From positions 1 to 20,157 of the forward strand of contig CAJTVK010000079.1 of the NCBI GenBank assembly GCA_910579645.1: a stretch of DNA of 20,157 nucleotides. Direction: 5' to 3'. Origin of the DNA: an uncultured Lachnospiraceae bacterium. GTDB taxonomy: Bacteria; Bacillota; Clostridia; Lachnospirales; Lachnospiraceae. The notes below the pieces were generated by a model. That model had not been told where the DNA came from. It saw only the letters and a list, made by a program, of their open reading frames with translations, and did not search any database. Of this stretch, positions 1-6,807 are shown one piece after another. Position numbers and translations under genes: made by a program. Position 1 is the first letter of the stretch. Each line of letters opens with the position of its first letter.

Positions 1-43
1 TCCCGCTGCCGCCGTCCCGCAAAAAAATCCCTCTCATGCGTCC

Positions 44-82
44 GCCTCTCAACACAGCATTCAGGCTGAACTGCTACTGATT
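44..82 (+). repeat. Dispersed intergenic repeat, copy 1
   Basis: This segment carries the core GGCTGAACTGCTAC followed by GATT and a T-run. Bases 44-73 match the reverse complement of 20128-20157, at the other end of the window, at 28 of 30 positions. The core recurs in reverse orientation at 6670-6695, and a shorter form occurs at 2794-2806. All copies are intergenic. No coding potential is apparent, and the biological role is unknown. Confidence 0.6.
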
Positions 83-105
83 TTTTCTAAAAATTTGTCA
101 TTAAC

Positions 106-186
106 TTGACACAAAGGAAGCCATATGATACTTTAGAAAGCGGGCATACGTCAGCTTTGGCTGACATTCTTCCTTTGGATGCCCGC
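106..186 (+). other. Foldable element, possible small RNA
   Basis: An outer 8-bp stem (140-147 with 179-186, GCGGGCAT/ATGCCCGC) encloses an inner 6-bp hairpin (150-155 with 160-165, loop TTTG). A TTGACA at 106-111 lies upstream, with only weak -10 candidates (GATACT at a 15-base spacing, TACTTT at 17). The spoIIP terminator stem (204-239) lies just downstream and could end a plus-strand transcript. The base pairing is visible; that it is transcribed is a guess. Confidence 0.3.
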
Positions 187-203
187 AAATCAGCATTTGG
201 AAA

Positions 204-239
204 AAAAGTTCGCCTTACCAGCCGGTAAGGCGAACTTTT
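204..239 (-). terminator. Intrinsic terminator of spoIIP
   Basis: A perfect 16-bp stem (204-219 with 224-239) has a 4-base loop. Read on the minus strand it starts 2 bases after the spoIIP stop codon and ends in a run of T (complement of the A-run at 201-207). On the plus strand the T-run is only four bases, so termination is mainly of minus-strand transcripts. Confidence 0.9.
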
Positions 240-241
240 GC

Positions 242-1636
242 TCACTCCGAGAGTTCCACTCCTGCCGCATCCCTCGCCACATCTCCCGTCTCACCGCTCA
301 GCACTTTCGCCAACACATGCGCCAAAGGCTCGCAGGCATTCATAATTTCCTCCACCGTGTTCGTCTGCGCCCCCAGTTCTATCAGCATGCACTTTGCCCG
401 CAGATGCATGTTGTAACGGTAAGCTTTTAAGTAAATACGCCTTGCCAGTCCCGGATAATATTCATTGCATGCCACCTGCGCCTGAAAAGAAAACGCCAGA
501 TTATCATTGACATAAGGATTGGGAAGATAGTCGATATCCCCGTTCTGTCTCGTCCTGCTCAGCCCGTTGAAGAACATGAACTGTGCCGTAGGCCTTCCCT
601 GCAGTTCCACCATCAGCTTCTTCCCTTCCGGCACGGCATCCCGGTGCAGGTCGATGACTACCTCTATGGACGGATTCTCCGCCAGTATCTGCTCTATCGC
701 CGGAAGCGAATTGGAATACGCATAATCCCTTGCCGTCACGTCATACTCTCCCGTATGGTGCATCACCCGGAAACCGTACTGCTCCCGCAGGATCTGTGCC
801 AGATGCTCTCCCGCCCCCACAATGGTAGTGGATGCGTCCCCCGGCACCGAATCCGCAAAAGCCTCCTGGGAATGCGTGTGATAAATCAAAATCTGCGGCT
901 CCTCCCCGCCTTTCTCCATCCCCATATCCCGTCCCAGCAGATTCTCCAGATTCAGCTGTTCGTCCGTAATTCTTGTCGTATTGTCTATGGCGTAAAAAGC
1001 GGAAACAATATCCTCATATTCCCTCACTTCCTCCCAATTATATTCATAGCTCTTGCTCTCCGCCTTCCGGAATCCGCCGTCCTCCTCCCGTTCCCCTTCC
1101 TCCGGCTCCTGCGGCTCCGTTTCCTCTTCCTGCGCAGTCTCCCCGTCCGTTTCATTATGTAAACTGTTTTCCTTCAGCATGGCATTCTGTAAATCCCCGT
1201 CGATATGCAGCGCATCGTCCTCGTATTCCAGCCCGTCCTCATCCACTCCCTTATACTCCTCGTCCATGCCTTCCCTGCGGATGAGCAAGTCATAGGTGTC
1301 TTCATCCTCCGTGCTGATTCCCCCCTTGTCCTGCTCTTCCTTATACCGATACAGCGGCAGAGCGGAAAGCACTGCTTCCCTAAAAAAGTCCGACGGATTC
1401 TCCGGCCTGCCTGTCTCTCCTTCCACAAAAGAAAAAACAGGCAGGTATGTCCTTTTTATCTCTTCCTGAACCCATAACACTGCCTTTTTCCCAAAGCCTT
1501 CCCGCTCCTTCTCTCCGTGCCTGAGCAAAGCTGCCGCTATGGCACAGAATAAAGCCGCCCCGACCAGAAGCAATATGCCAAACCGTATTATTTTTCGTTT
1601 TATCCGCTCGCTTCTCCCGCCGTTCCCGGAATACAA
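242..1636 (-). CDS. spoIIP: Stage II sporulation protein P (SpoIIP)
   Basis: This is the cell-wall amidase/endopeptidase of the SpoIID-SpoIIM-SpoIIP engulfment machinery, which degrades septal peptidoglycan in the mother cell. One N-terminal membrane anchor (about residues 15-35) is followed by a long acidic Glu/Asp-rich linker (about 100-190) and the C-terminal SpoIIP domain. That domain shows HTHS (about 253-256), DLHRD (about 329-333) and IELG with a conserved Glu (about 420). I place the start at the TTG at 1636, because AGAGGTG (complement of 1643-1649) sits six bases upstream of it. An upstream TTG at 1750 would add 38 residues without a convincing ribosome site. The gene follows gpr on the same strand with a 133-base gap, as in the known gpr-spoIIP order. 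It ends at a strong terminator. Family assignment is secure; the exact start is likely. Confidence 0.95.
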   Translation of the reverse strand: MYSGNGGRSERIKRKIIRFGILLLVGAALFCAIAAALLRHGEKEREGFGKKAVLWVQEEIKRTYLPVFSFVEGETGRPENPSDFFREAVLSALPLYRYKEEQDKGGISTEDEDTYDLLIRREGMDEEYKGVDEDGLEYEDDALHIDGDLQNAMLKENSLHNETDGETAQEEETEPQEPEEGEREEDGGFRKAESKSYEYNWEEVREYEDIVSAFYAIDNTTRITDEQLNLENLLGRDMGMEKGGEEPQILIYHTHSQEAFADSVPGDASTTIVGAGEHLAQILREQYGFRVMHHTGEYDVTARDYAYSNSLPAIEQILAENPSIEVVIDLHRDAVPEGKKLMVELQGRPTAQFMFFNGLSRTRQNGDIDYLPNPYVNDNLAFSFQAQVACNEYYPGLARRIYLKAYRYNMHLRAKCMLIELGAQTNTVEEIMNACEPLAHVLAKVLSGETGDVARDAAGVELSE

Positions 1637-1769
1637 CCGCCTCACCTCTTTATCATAACGCACACATAAAATTGCGGAATGTAATATCAGACATGCCCTT
1701 ATATGTGCCCGAACCTTGCGGGAATGAATCTGCAAACACGCCCTAACCAATTATATGCCGGATATATCC

Positions 1770-2636
1770 CTATAATTCCAATGCATCATTGATTGCGTCA
1801 CAGATAATGTGGCTGATCTGCTTGATCTGATAATCCACATCCTTGCTTGTCACATACATATTGTTCAGTTCCGTAAGATTCCCCGGCATCTGTCCGGCCG
1901 TGGCATCGTTTACGATAGTCGCCGCATCCACCACCGTGGGAACCCCTATGGCAATGACCGGCACTTCCAGGCTTTCCTGCGTCAGGGCATTCCTGTGATT
2001 GCCCACCCCGGAGCCCGGATGGATGCCCGTATTGGTAATCTGTATCGTCCGGTTCAGCCTTTTCGTGCTGCGGGCGGCCAACGCATCCACCACAATCACC
2101 GCATCCGGCTTTGTCTGTTCCACTACGCCCCGGATAATCTCCGCGCTCTCCATCCCGGTCTTCGCCATGACTCCCGGCACTATGCTGCTCACCATATGCA
2201 TCCGCGACTTATTATAAGCCGCTTTCCCGTACTCCTTCACCACATGCCTCGTTACAAACAGATTATCCGCCACATGGGGACCCAGCGCATCCGCAGTCAC
2301 GTCCCGGTTACCCAGCCCTACCACCAGTATGGACTGTTCCTTATCCGCATCCGGGATAATGCTTTTTAGCTGCTCTGCCAAAGCCGTGGAAATTTCCTGA
2401 TGATAATCCTCTTCCGGCTCTATCATGCCGGGGGCTTCCAACGTAATATACACCCCCATGGGTTTTCCCATCGCCTTTGCCCCGTTTTTCGTCTCAATCA
2501 CCACTCTCGTCACACGGATTTCATGTTCCTCGTCGTAACTCTCTTCCACGCTGACGCCATGGATTTCTCCTTCCGCTTCTCCTATGCCTTCTCTGGCCTC
2601 CAGAGCCAAATCCGTCCTTACCCGAAAACAACTCAT
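1770..2636 (-). CDS. gpr: Germination protease (GPR)
   Basis: GPR is the spore endopeptidase that degrades small acid-soluble proteins at germination. It is made as a zymogen in the forespore and processed by itself. The 288-residue product shows the N-terminal RTDLALEA motif (about 7-14), the GLGNRDVTADALGP segment (about 107-120) and VIVVDALAAR (about 180-189). The last two contain the aspartates typical of this aspartic-type protease family (D116 and D184 are the likely ones). The protein is shorter than the Bacillus form (about 370), mainly at the C-terminus, as is common in Clostridia. A GGGAG ribosome site precedes the ATG. I could not find a convincing sigma-G promoter. spoIIP lies directly downstream and rpsT is divergent, which is conserved gene order. 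Confidence 0.96.
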   Translation of the reverse strand: MSCFRVRTDLALEAREGIGEAEGEIHGVSVEESYDEEHEIRVTRVVIETKNGAKAMGKPMGVYITLEAPGMIEPEEDYHQEISTALAEQLKSIIPDADKEQSILVVGLGNRDVTADALGPHVADNLFVTRHVVKEYGKAAYNKSRMHMVSSIVPGVMAKTGMESAEIIRGVVEQTKPDAVIVVDALAARSTKRLNRTIQITNTGIHPGSGVGNHRNALTQESLEVPVIAIGVPTVVDAATIVNDATAGQMPGNLTELNNMYVTSKDVDYQIKQISHIICDAINDALEL

Positions 2637-2782
2637 CTGTCCACTCCCAAACCTTTTCTTTGTTTAATCTATGCAAGTATAAATCTTTGTGCCAAAGCAT
2701 TGCCTGCTCTTAGTGCCTTAGTACCGCAAAACTCCGGATTTCCGCATAAAATGCGCGGAAACGCCTCGCGGGACATTGGCAT

Positions 2783-2816
2783 GTGAACAGTAACGAACTG
2801 CTACTATTTTTTACAG
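2783..2816 (+). repeat. Dispersed intergenic repeat, copy 2 (partial)
   Basis: This stretch contains GAACTGCTACTATTTTTT, almost the same as bases 69-86 (GAACTGCTACTGATTTTT). It is preceded by TGTGAACAGTAAC, which resembles the TGTGAACAG found at 6655-6663. It lies between gpr and rpsT, about 20 bases upstream of the rpsT -35 box. It lacks the left part shared by the two copies at the window ends, so membership in the same family is less certain. Confidence 0.4.
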
Positions 2817-2834
2817 AAATAAATAAAATATGTA

Positions 2835-2863
2835 TTGACATACGCGGGGTCTTATTCTACAAT
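2835..2863 (+). promoter_or_regulatory. Sigma-A promoter of rpsT
   Basis: TTGACA at 2835-2840 and TACAAT at 2858-2863 are separated by exactly 17 bases. The -35 box is perfect and the -10 has one mismatch. Transcription would start near 2870 and give a leader of about 85 bases before the rpsT TTG. Confidence 0.88.
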
Positions 2864-2878
2864 TATATGCGTGTGCTG

Positions 2879-2908
2879 CCGTTAAAACGTCCGTGTCCGG
2901 CTTAACGG
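2879..2908 (+). promoter_or_regulatory. Stem-loop in the rpsT leader
   Basis: CCGTTAA (2879-2885) pairs with TTAACGG (2902-2908) around a 16-base loop, near the 5' end of the predicted rpsT transcript. S20 is known to regulate its own translation in E. coli. Whether this hairpin takes part in such control is only a suggestion. Confidence 0.4.
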
Positions 2909-2955
2909 AACACTGAAGGAAAATATTAACAAGAGAACAATAGGAGGTGTAAGTC

Positions 2956-3219
2956 TTGGCTAACATCAAATCTGCAAAAAAAAGGATTCTGGTAAACCAA
3001 AAAAGGGCAGACAGGAACAAATCAATTAAATCAGGCGTTAAAACAGCCATCAAGAAAGTAAACACTGCTATTAATGCAAACGACAAAGCGGCTGCTTCCG
3101 CTGCATTAATCGCTGCTACTTCGGCAATTGACAAAGCGGCTACTAAAGGCGTATATCATAAGAATACTGCCTCCAGAAAAGTATCCCGTCTTGCACAGGC
3201 TGTCAATAAAATGGCTTAA
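2956..3219 (+). CDS. rpsT: 30S ribosomal protein S20
   Basis: S20 is a primary 16S rRNA-binding protein of the small subunit. The 87-residue product has the usual length and composition: it is very rich in Lys, Ala and Asn, and starts with the typical ANIKSAKKR segment. It shows the NKSIKSGVKTAIKKV and NTASRKVSRLAQAVN helices of the family. The start codon is TTG at 2956-2958, set six bases after a strong AGGAGGTG (2942-2949), so the start is well supported. The gene stands alone, divergent from gpr, with its own promoter and a terminator about 48 bases downstream. A non-ATG start in rpsT is also known in E. coli, where it is linked to autoregulation. Confidence 0.98.
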   Translation: MANIKSAKKRILVNQKRADRNKSIKSGVKTAIKKVNTAINANDKAAASAALIAATSAIDKAATKGVYHKNTASRKVSRLAQAVNKMA

Positions 3220-3266
3220 TTTTTTGATATAGATAACGGAACGCTTCTGCACAGGGCTGTGCGGAA

Positions 3267-3304
3267 AAAAAAACAACCCATACCGTCATGTGGGTTGTTT
3301 TTTT
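3267..3304. terminator. Bidirectional terminator of rpsT and the TPM gene
   Basis: AAAAAAACAACCCA (3267-3280) pairs with TGGGTTGTTTTTTT (3291-3304), giving a stem flanked by an A-run on one side and a T-run on the other. It can therefore terminate both the plus-strand rpsT transcript and the converging minus-strand transcript that ends at 3361. A small hairpin (GCACA/TGTGC, 3249-3262) precedes it on the rpsT side. Confidence 0.9.
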
Positions 3305-3337
3305 ATGTATATGGATGCCGTATGTATATGGATGCCG
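3304..3337. repeat. 17-bp tandem duplication
   Basis: TATGTATATGGATGCCG occurs twice with no gap (3304-3320 and 3321-3337), between the terminator and the 3' end of the TPM-domain gene. The copies are identical, which suggests a recent slippage event. Confidence 0.9.
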
Positions 3338-3360
3338 ATGGAAGAATGCCGGCCAAAGCT

Positions 3361-4242
3361 TCATCTATGATGCCCGGCCCCGCCGTGGTGTCCGCCGTGG
3401 CTATGGCTTCCGGCGCTGCTCCGGCCTCCGTTCCCCCCGCTGCCGGCAGTTGTCTGGATTTTTCTCTTTGTGACTACTTTATTGACAAGAATATCTTCCC
3501 GCCTGTTCATGCGCGGCTGCCCTCCGTCCACATAAGTTCCCGCATTTACCGTCCTCTTTCCCTTCCCGCTTTTCCAATGCACCGCCGCAAAAATAAGCAT
3601 GGCCGCCAGAGCCGCCGCAAAAGGGATGATGCCCATTCCTGCAATATATGCCCGGTTTGCGCCGCTGCCTGTCATGTCGTGGTACACCTCGTTGATATAT
3701 GTCCGGTAAGCATGATAAGGATTATGTTCCACGGAGCGGTAAACATTGTCAAGGAGATGATTCATTAAAGCCAAATCATACTTCCGGTCCGCTTTCCCTG
3801 CCGCGCAAAGCCAAGTATAGACATTCCCGTCCGCCTCCCTGTACCAATTGTCCACCAGCAGCACGCCGTCCCCTGCCGGCCCGTCATAGCCGAACTTGTT
3901 TCCGTCATAAAATTCCTCCGCAAATACCCTTACAAATTCCTTATAAGGCACGTTCCCCTCCCGCTCTCTGGCATACTCTTCCAAAGATTCGTCCAAGGTC
4001 ACCAGAACTATGTCACAGCCGGTCTGCCTTTCCCTTTTGGCAATCAATTCCCTCAGTTTATCCTCTTCCTTTTCGGACAGAACCTCCCCATAGTCAAAGA
4101 CTCGTTCCTCCGTCAGGCATTCCGCATTCGTCCGCTCCCCTGCATCCGAACTTCCATGCATCAGCAGAATTCCCCCATACACTGCCGCCAACATTCCTAC
4201 CACAATAAAATACCATCTGAAATAATGCACATACTGCCTCAT
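3361..4242 (-). CDS. TPM-domain membrane protein (YgcG/YdjH-like)
   Basis: The 293-residue product has an N-terminal membrane segment (about 10-28), a TPM domain (about 47-190) beginning with VFDYGEVLSEKEEDKL, a second membrane segment (about 199-222), and a basic cytoplasmic tail. The tail ends in a Gly/Ser/His-rich stretch (about 267-293) with seven histidines. TPM domains occur in membrane proteins of envelope maintenance and stress; the enzymatic function is not settled. The gene follows the zinc-ribbon membrane protein by 32 bases. This pairing recalls YdjG-YdjH of Bacillus, which are linked to membrane stress and PspA. No PspA or SPFH gene lies here. GGAGG precedes the ATG. The His-rich tail could bind metal, but that is inference. 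Confidence 0.8.
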   Translation of the reverse strand: MRQYVHYFRWYFIVVGMLAAVYGGILLMHGSSDAGERTNAECLTEERVFDYGEVLSEKEEDKLRELIAKRERQTGCDIVLVTLDESLEEYAREREGNVPYKEFVRVFAEEFYDGNKFGYDGPAGDGVLLVDNWYREADGNVYTWLCAAGKADRKYDLALMNHLLDNVYRSVEHNPYHAYRTYINEVYHDMTGSGANRAYIAGMGIIPFAAALAAMLIFAAVHWKSGKGKRTVNAGTYVDGGQPRMNRREDILVNKVVTKRKIQTTAGSGGNGGRSSAGSHSHGGHHGGAGHHR

Positions 4243-4274
4243 CCCGCCCTCCGTCTGCCGTCCTTAAACACGCT

Positions 4275-5258
4275 CTAAACCAATTCCACAATATGCAGCA
4301 AGAAAAACAACGCCATCCAAAACAGCCCGAAAACGGTTCCCCCGTAAGCCAGCACTTTCTTCCGGGAAACCGGAGTCTCGCCCACAATCTTTCCGGTCTG
4401 ACCGTTGACATAGAATTCATAAACCGTATCTTTATACTTATATAAATATCTCCATACCGGAAGCAGTGCATAACATGCCCCGCCCTGCCGGAAATCTATA
4501 TTTTTCCGTTCCTGCGTCAGCGTGGCATAGCCGGCAACGGACCGGCCAAGCAAAACTTCCGCCGCCTCCGCCGCTTTCCCCTCTGCCCGCTTTTCCAGTT
4601 CCCCGGCATCCAGGTTATAGATTTCCCCATAGAAACCGGACAGATACTCTTCCCTAAACCCCTCCAGCTGCTCATAGCCGAAGGGCTCCATCAGATCCAT
4701 TTTATCGTCTGCCATCTCTATGGAAGCATCCACCGGTATCCGGCTGAAGTCTATATCCATATTCCGTTCCACATGATAATAAGAGGTTTCCGTATACTCC
4801 GTATCTCCGCTGACCCAAACCCGTATTTTTGTGCCCTTTCCCGCATAATCGCACTTCGCCTCATAGTCATACAGCCAGAACGGGACATAGATTCCTTTCA
4901 TTTCCTCCAAAGTGGCTTCGGAAAGAAAACTGTCCGGCGTAAAAATCCTGCTTCTAAATTCCTGCCTCATTCTCTCCACCACATGGCCCTTCCCTATTTT
5001 AAAAGGGAGAATCAGCCGGGGCCTGTATGCCCCGTCCACCCGCCCGTCCAATATCATATAGCTTCCGCAGTATTCACACTTGCAGGTGGAATTATATTTC
5101 CCAATCTCCAGCGGCGCCCCGCAGTTGATGCATTCCTCTTCCGCCGTGCCGACTGCCTTTTCCTCACTGTCTGTCCCGTCACAATGAGGACAGAACATTT
5201 TATTATGCTCCGGGCTGTATACCACATTCCCGCCGCAGTTTCTGCACCTGAATAACAT
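4275..5258 (-). CDS. Zinc-ribbon membrane protein (YdjG-like)
   Basis: The 327-residue protein opens with two zinc-ribbon units: CxxC pairs at about 5-8 and 23-26, then at 43-46 and 61-64. A middle domain of about 200 residues follows, containing LPFKIGKGHV and VPFWLYDYEAKCDYAGKGTK. The protein ends with one hydrophobic segment (about 303-325), so it is probably a tail-anchored protein with its zinc ribbons in the cytosol. This layout matches the TFIIB/PriA-type zinc-ribbon proteins annotated as YdjG-like, whose molecular role is poorly known. It lies 43 bases after a diguanylate cyclase and 32 bases before the TPM gene, on the same strand. An AGAGGG ribosome site precedes the ATG. Confidence 0.75.
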   Translation of the reverse strand: MLFRCRNCGGNVVYSPEHNKMFCPHCDGTDSEEKAVGTAEEECINCGAPLEIGKYNSTCKCEYCGSYMILDGRVDGAYRPRLILPFKIGKGHVVERMRQEFRSRIFTPDSFLSEATLEEMKGIYVPFWLYDYEAKCDYAGKGTKIRVWVSGDTEYTETSYYHVERNMDIDFSRIPVDASIEMADDKMDLMEPFGYEQLEGFREEYLSGFYGEIYNLDAGELEKRAEGKAAEAAEVLLGRSVAGYATLTQERKNIDFRQGGACYALLPVWRYLYKYKDTVYEFYVNGQTGKIVGETPVSRKKVLAYGGTVFGLFWMALFFLLHIVELV

Positions 5259-5301
5259 TTCCCTCTTCCCTTTCGCTTACTGCCCGCTTTTCAAGCATGC
5301 T

Positions 5302-6387
5302 CTAATACACAATCCTATCCCTTCCGTCCCCTTTTCCTTTATACAGCTTCCTGTCCGCCTCATTGACGGAAGCCTCAAACCCTTTTCTGAAATCCAACTC
5401 ACTCAGTCCGAAGGTCATCGTCACCCTCACTTCCTCCTTGCCGTAAGGTATGGTCATCTTTTTCAGCTTCGACCTCATTTCTTCCAATAAAGCCAATGCC
5501 GCATCCCCATTGACATTGGTGAAGGCAAACAGGAACTCCTCACCGCCCCAACGGCTGATTGCCCCATATTTTCCCAATTCTTCCTTAAACAATGCGGCAA
5601 CGGCTTTCAGTACGGCATCCCCACACTCATGCCCGTAAGTATCGTTCACCCGCTTAAAAAAGTCAATATCTCCGATGGCAACGGAAACATGCTCTATCTT
5701 CTTCTTTTCATAGTCTGCGGAGACTTTTTCCAGATACTCATTCATACTGCGCCGATTCAGCAGCCCTGTCAAAGGGTCAATGCTTGCCAGCAGATGCAGT
5801 TTTTCATTATACTGCATAAGTTTCCGCTCCATTTCCTGAGAATCCCGGGTAAATACCATCAGAATCACCGACAAGTCCATAAAAATAAAGACGGTATTCA
5901 CTAGCTGAAAAATCACCCCGGAACCGGAATCCAATATGCAGACCGGCTTGTATAATCTGGTATATGCATACAGCATAAGCCGCAAGACACAGGCCGACAT
6001 GCCCATTGCAATTTTCCAAGCCATATTCTCATAATACACCGTGAAGCATAGGGCCAACAGCACAAAAATGAAATGCTGTGCCCCGCAGTCCCATCCGAAT
6101 TCCACCACAAACCCAATGACCCAGCACACCATAATGACATGGGAAACAATGACTGCCATCCCCGTCCTATTCAGATATGTGGTGCAGAGCGCCGCCGCAA
6201 ACGCAAAGAAACAAGGTATGCACCAAAATACCAGCTGCAAATCCCCCGTCACGAAAAAAGTACAGAAAAGGCATAAAAAATAAATGCACATAATAATTGC
6301 ATTCAGCCTGAGTATCACCGAAACTTTTTTCGTCTCATTTTCATTTTTTACGTCCTGAAATATAAAATCCCTTAACTTACCAAACAT
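5302..6387 (-). CDS. Membrane diguanylate cyclase (GGDEF), first copy
   Basis: This enzyme should make cyclic di-GMP from two GTP. The 361 residues comprise about six membrane segments (roughly 29-47, 51-70, 77-96, 103-120, 124-142, 158-180), a short linker helix and a GGDEF domain (about 200-361). The domain has DPLTGLLNRR (about 204-213), the metal-binding GDIDFFKRVNDTYGH (about 239-253) and an intact GGEEF active-site loop (281-285). The RxxD inhibitory site expected five residues before GGEEF is absent (GKYG there), so product inhibition may be weak. No extracellular sensor domain is seen; input probably comes through the membrane part. It has its own promoter and a G-rich ribosome site, and may be the first gene of a transcript continuing into the zinc-ribbon and TPM genes. 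Confidence 0.93.
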   Translation of the reverse strand: MFGKLRDFIFQDVKNENETKKVSVILRLNAIIMCIYFLCLFCTFFVTGDLQLVFWCIPCFFAFAAALCTTYLNRTGMAVIVSHVIMVCWVIGFVVEFGWDCGAQHFIFVLLALCFTVYYENMAWKIAMGMSACVLRLMLYAYTRLYKPVCILDSGSGVIFQLVNTVFIFMDLSVILMVFTRDSQEMERKLMQYNEKLHLLASIDPLTGLLNRRSMNEYLEKVSADYEKKKIEHVSVAIGDIDFFKRVNDTYGHECGDAVLKAVAALFKEELGKYGAISRWGGEEFLFAFTNVNGDAALALLEEMRSKLKKMTIPYGKEEVRVTMTFGLSELDFRKGFEASVNEADRKLYKGKGDGRDRIVY

Positions 6388-6399
6388 TTTAACCCCCCG

Positions 6400-6475
6400 G
6401 GCTGTACTGCCAGGCTATGCTGCCAAGGCTGTACTGCAAGGCTGTACTGCTTTCTGTACCGCCTTTCGTACCGCC
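6400..6475 (-). repeat. Tandem 12-13-bp repeats in the diguanylate cyclase leader
   Basis: About six degenerate units related to GGCTGTACTGCCA lie end to end, from 6400 to 6475. Units 3 and 4 are nearly identical, and the last two are more divergent (CTGTACCGCC and CGTACCGCC forms). The array lies in the predicted 5' leader of the minus-strand diguanylate cyclase and ends about 12 bases before its ATG, next to the ribosome site. In the mRNA the unit reads roughly GCAGTACAGCCTT. Confidence 0.75.
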
Positions 6476-6515
6476 TTCCCCCACGCCCCATATATACTGG
6501 CCTGACTATAAATTC

Positions 6516-6544
6516 ATTATATCTTATCCGCTGTCAATTATCAA
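6516..6544 (-). promoter_or_regulatory. Sigma-A promoter of the first diguanylate cyclase
   Basis: On the minus strand, TTGATA (complement of 6539-6544) and TATAAT (complement of 6516-6521) are separated by 17 bases. Transcription would start near 6509 and leave a leader of about 120 bases that includes the tandem repeats. Confidence 0.82.
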
Positions 6545-6563
6545 CTTTTATTCCCTTGCGCAA

Positions 6564-6601
6564 TCAGACGGCTGTTTGCCGCATGGTGAAACAGCGTCTG
6601 A
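6564..6601. promoter_or_regulatory. Imperfect palindrome between divergent cyclase genes
   Basis: CAGACGGCTGTTT (6565-6577) pairs with AAACAGCGTCTG (6589-6600) with a single bulged G, and one further T-A pair closes the outer end. The element lies about 20 bases upstream of the -35 box of the first cyclase and is not followed by a T-run, so a protein-binding site is more likely than a terminator. Confidence 0.5.
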
Positions 6602-6648
6602 ATCAAGATAGGATGGAAGGGAGCGGGCGGCTGCGGAACGGGATGACA

Positions 6649-6695
6649 GGAATCTGTGAACAGGAACGGAATCTGTAACAGTTCAGCCCACGAAT
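6649..6695 (-). repeat. Dispersed repeat copy 3 with a short direct repeat
   Basis: On the minus strand, 6670-6695 reads ATTCGTGGGCTGAACTGTTAC followed by AGATT, close to copy 1 (59-82) with a 2-base length difference. In the plus direction, GGAATCTGTGAACAG (6649-6663) and GGAATCTGTAACAG (6668-6681) form an imperfect direct repeat that overlaps this copy. The stretch lies in the 420-base region between the two cyclase genes. Confidence 0.5.
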
Positions 6696-6730
6696 TTGTA
6701 AATTTATCCAAGAGAGAATCTGCGCAGAAA

Positions 6731-6771
6731 GCGGAAAATATATTTTATTTTCCGCAGATATATAGTATAAT
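6731..6771 (+). promoter_or_regulatory. Promoter and palindrome of the second diguanylate cyclase
   Basis: A perfect TATAAT lies at 6766-6771, 36 bases before the ATG. The position of the -35 box (6743-6748, TTTTAT) is a poor match. That position falls within a 9-bp palindrome, GCGGAAAAT (6731-6739) with ATTTTCCGC (6747-6755). A weak -35 overlapped by a palindrome is the usual arrangement for a regulated promoter; the regulator is unknown. Confidence 0.55.
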
Positions 6772-6807
6772 GGTATAAATTAGGATACGGAAAGGACGGC
6801 AGACTAT

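Noticed and set aside
644..1162. Plus-strand open frames inside spoIIP
   Set aside because: Biased composition, no ribosome site, and complete overlap with the conserved SpoIIP domains on the minus strand.
1637..1750. Extension of SpoIIP to a TTG at 1750
   Set aside because: The added 38 residues precede the natural membrane anchor and no good ribosome site is present, whereas AGAGGTG is ideally placed for the TTG at 1636.
2739..2761. Small stem (TTTCCGCAT / ATGCGCGGAAA) upstream of gpr
   Set aside because: It needs a two-base bulge and has a three-base loop and no T-run; it could be chance, so it was not listed as a feature.
2811..3134. Minus-strand open frame across rpsT and its promoter
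   Set aside because: It is antisense to a highly conserved ribosomal protein gene and looks like a reflection of its Ala/Lys-rich codons.
6400..6475. Tandem repeats considered as a CRISPR array
   Set aside because: Units are about 13 bases, degenerate and without spacers, and no cas gene is nearby.
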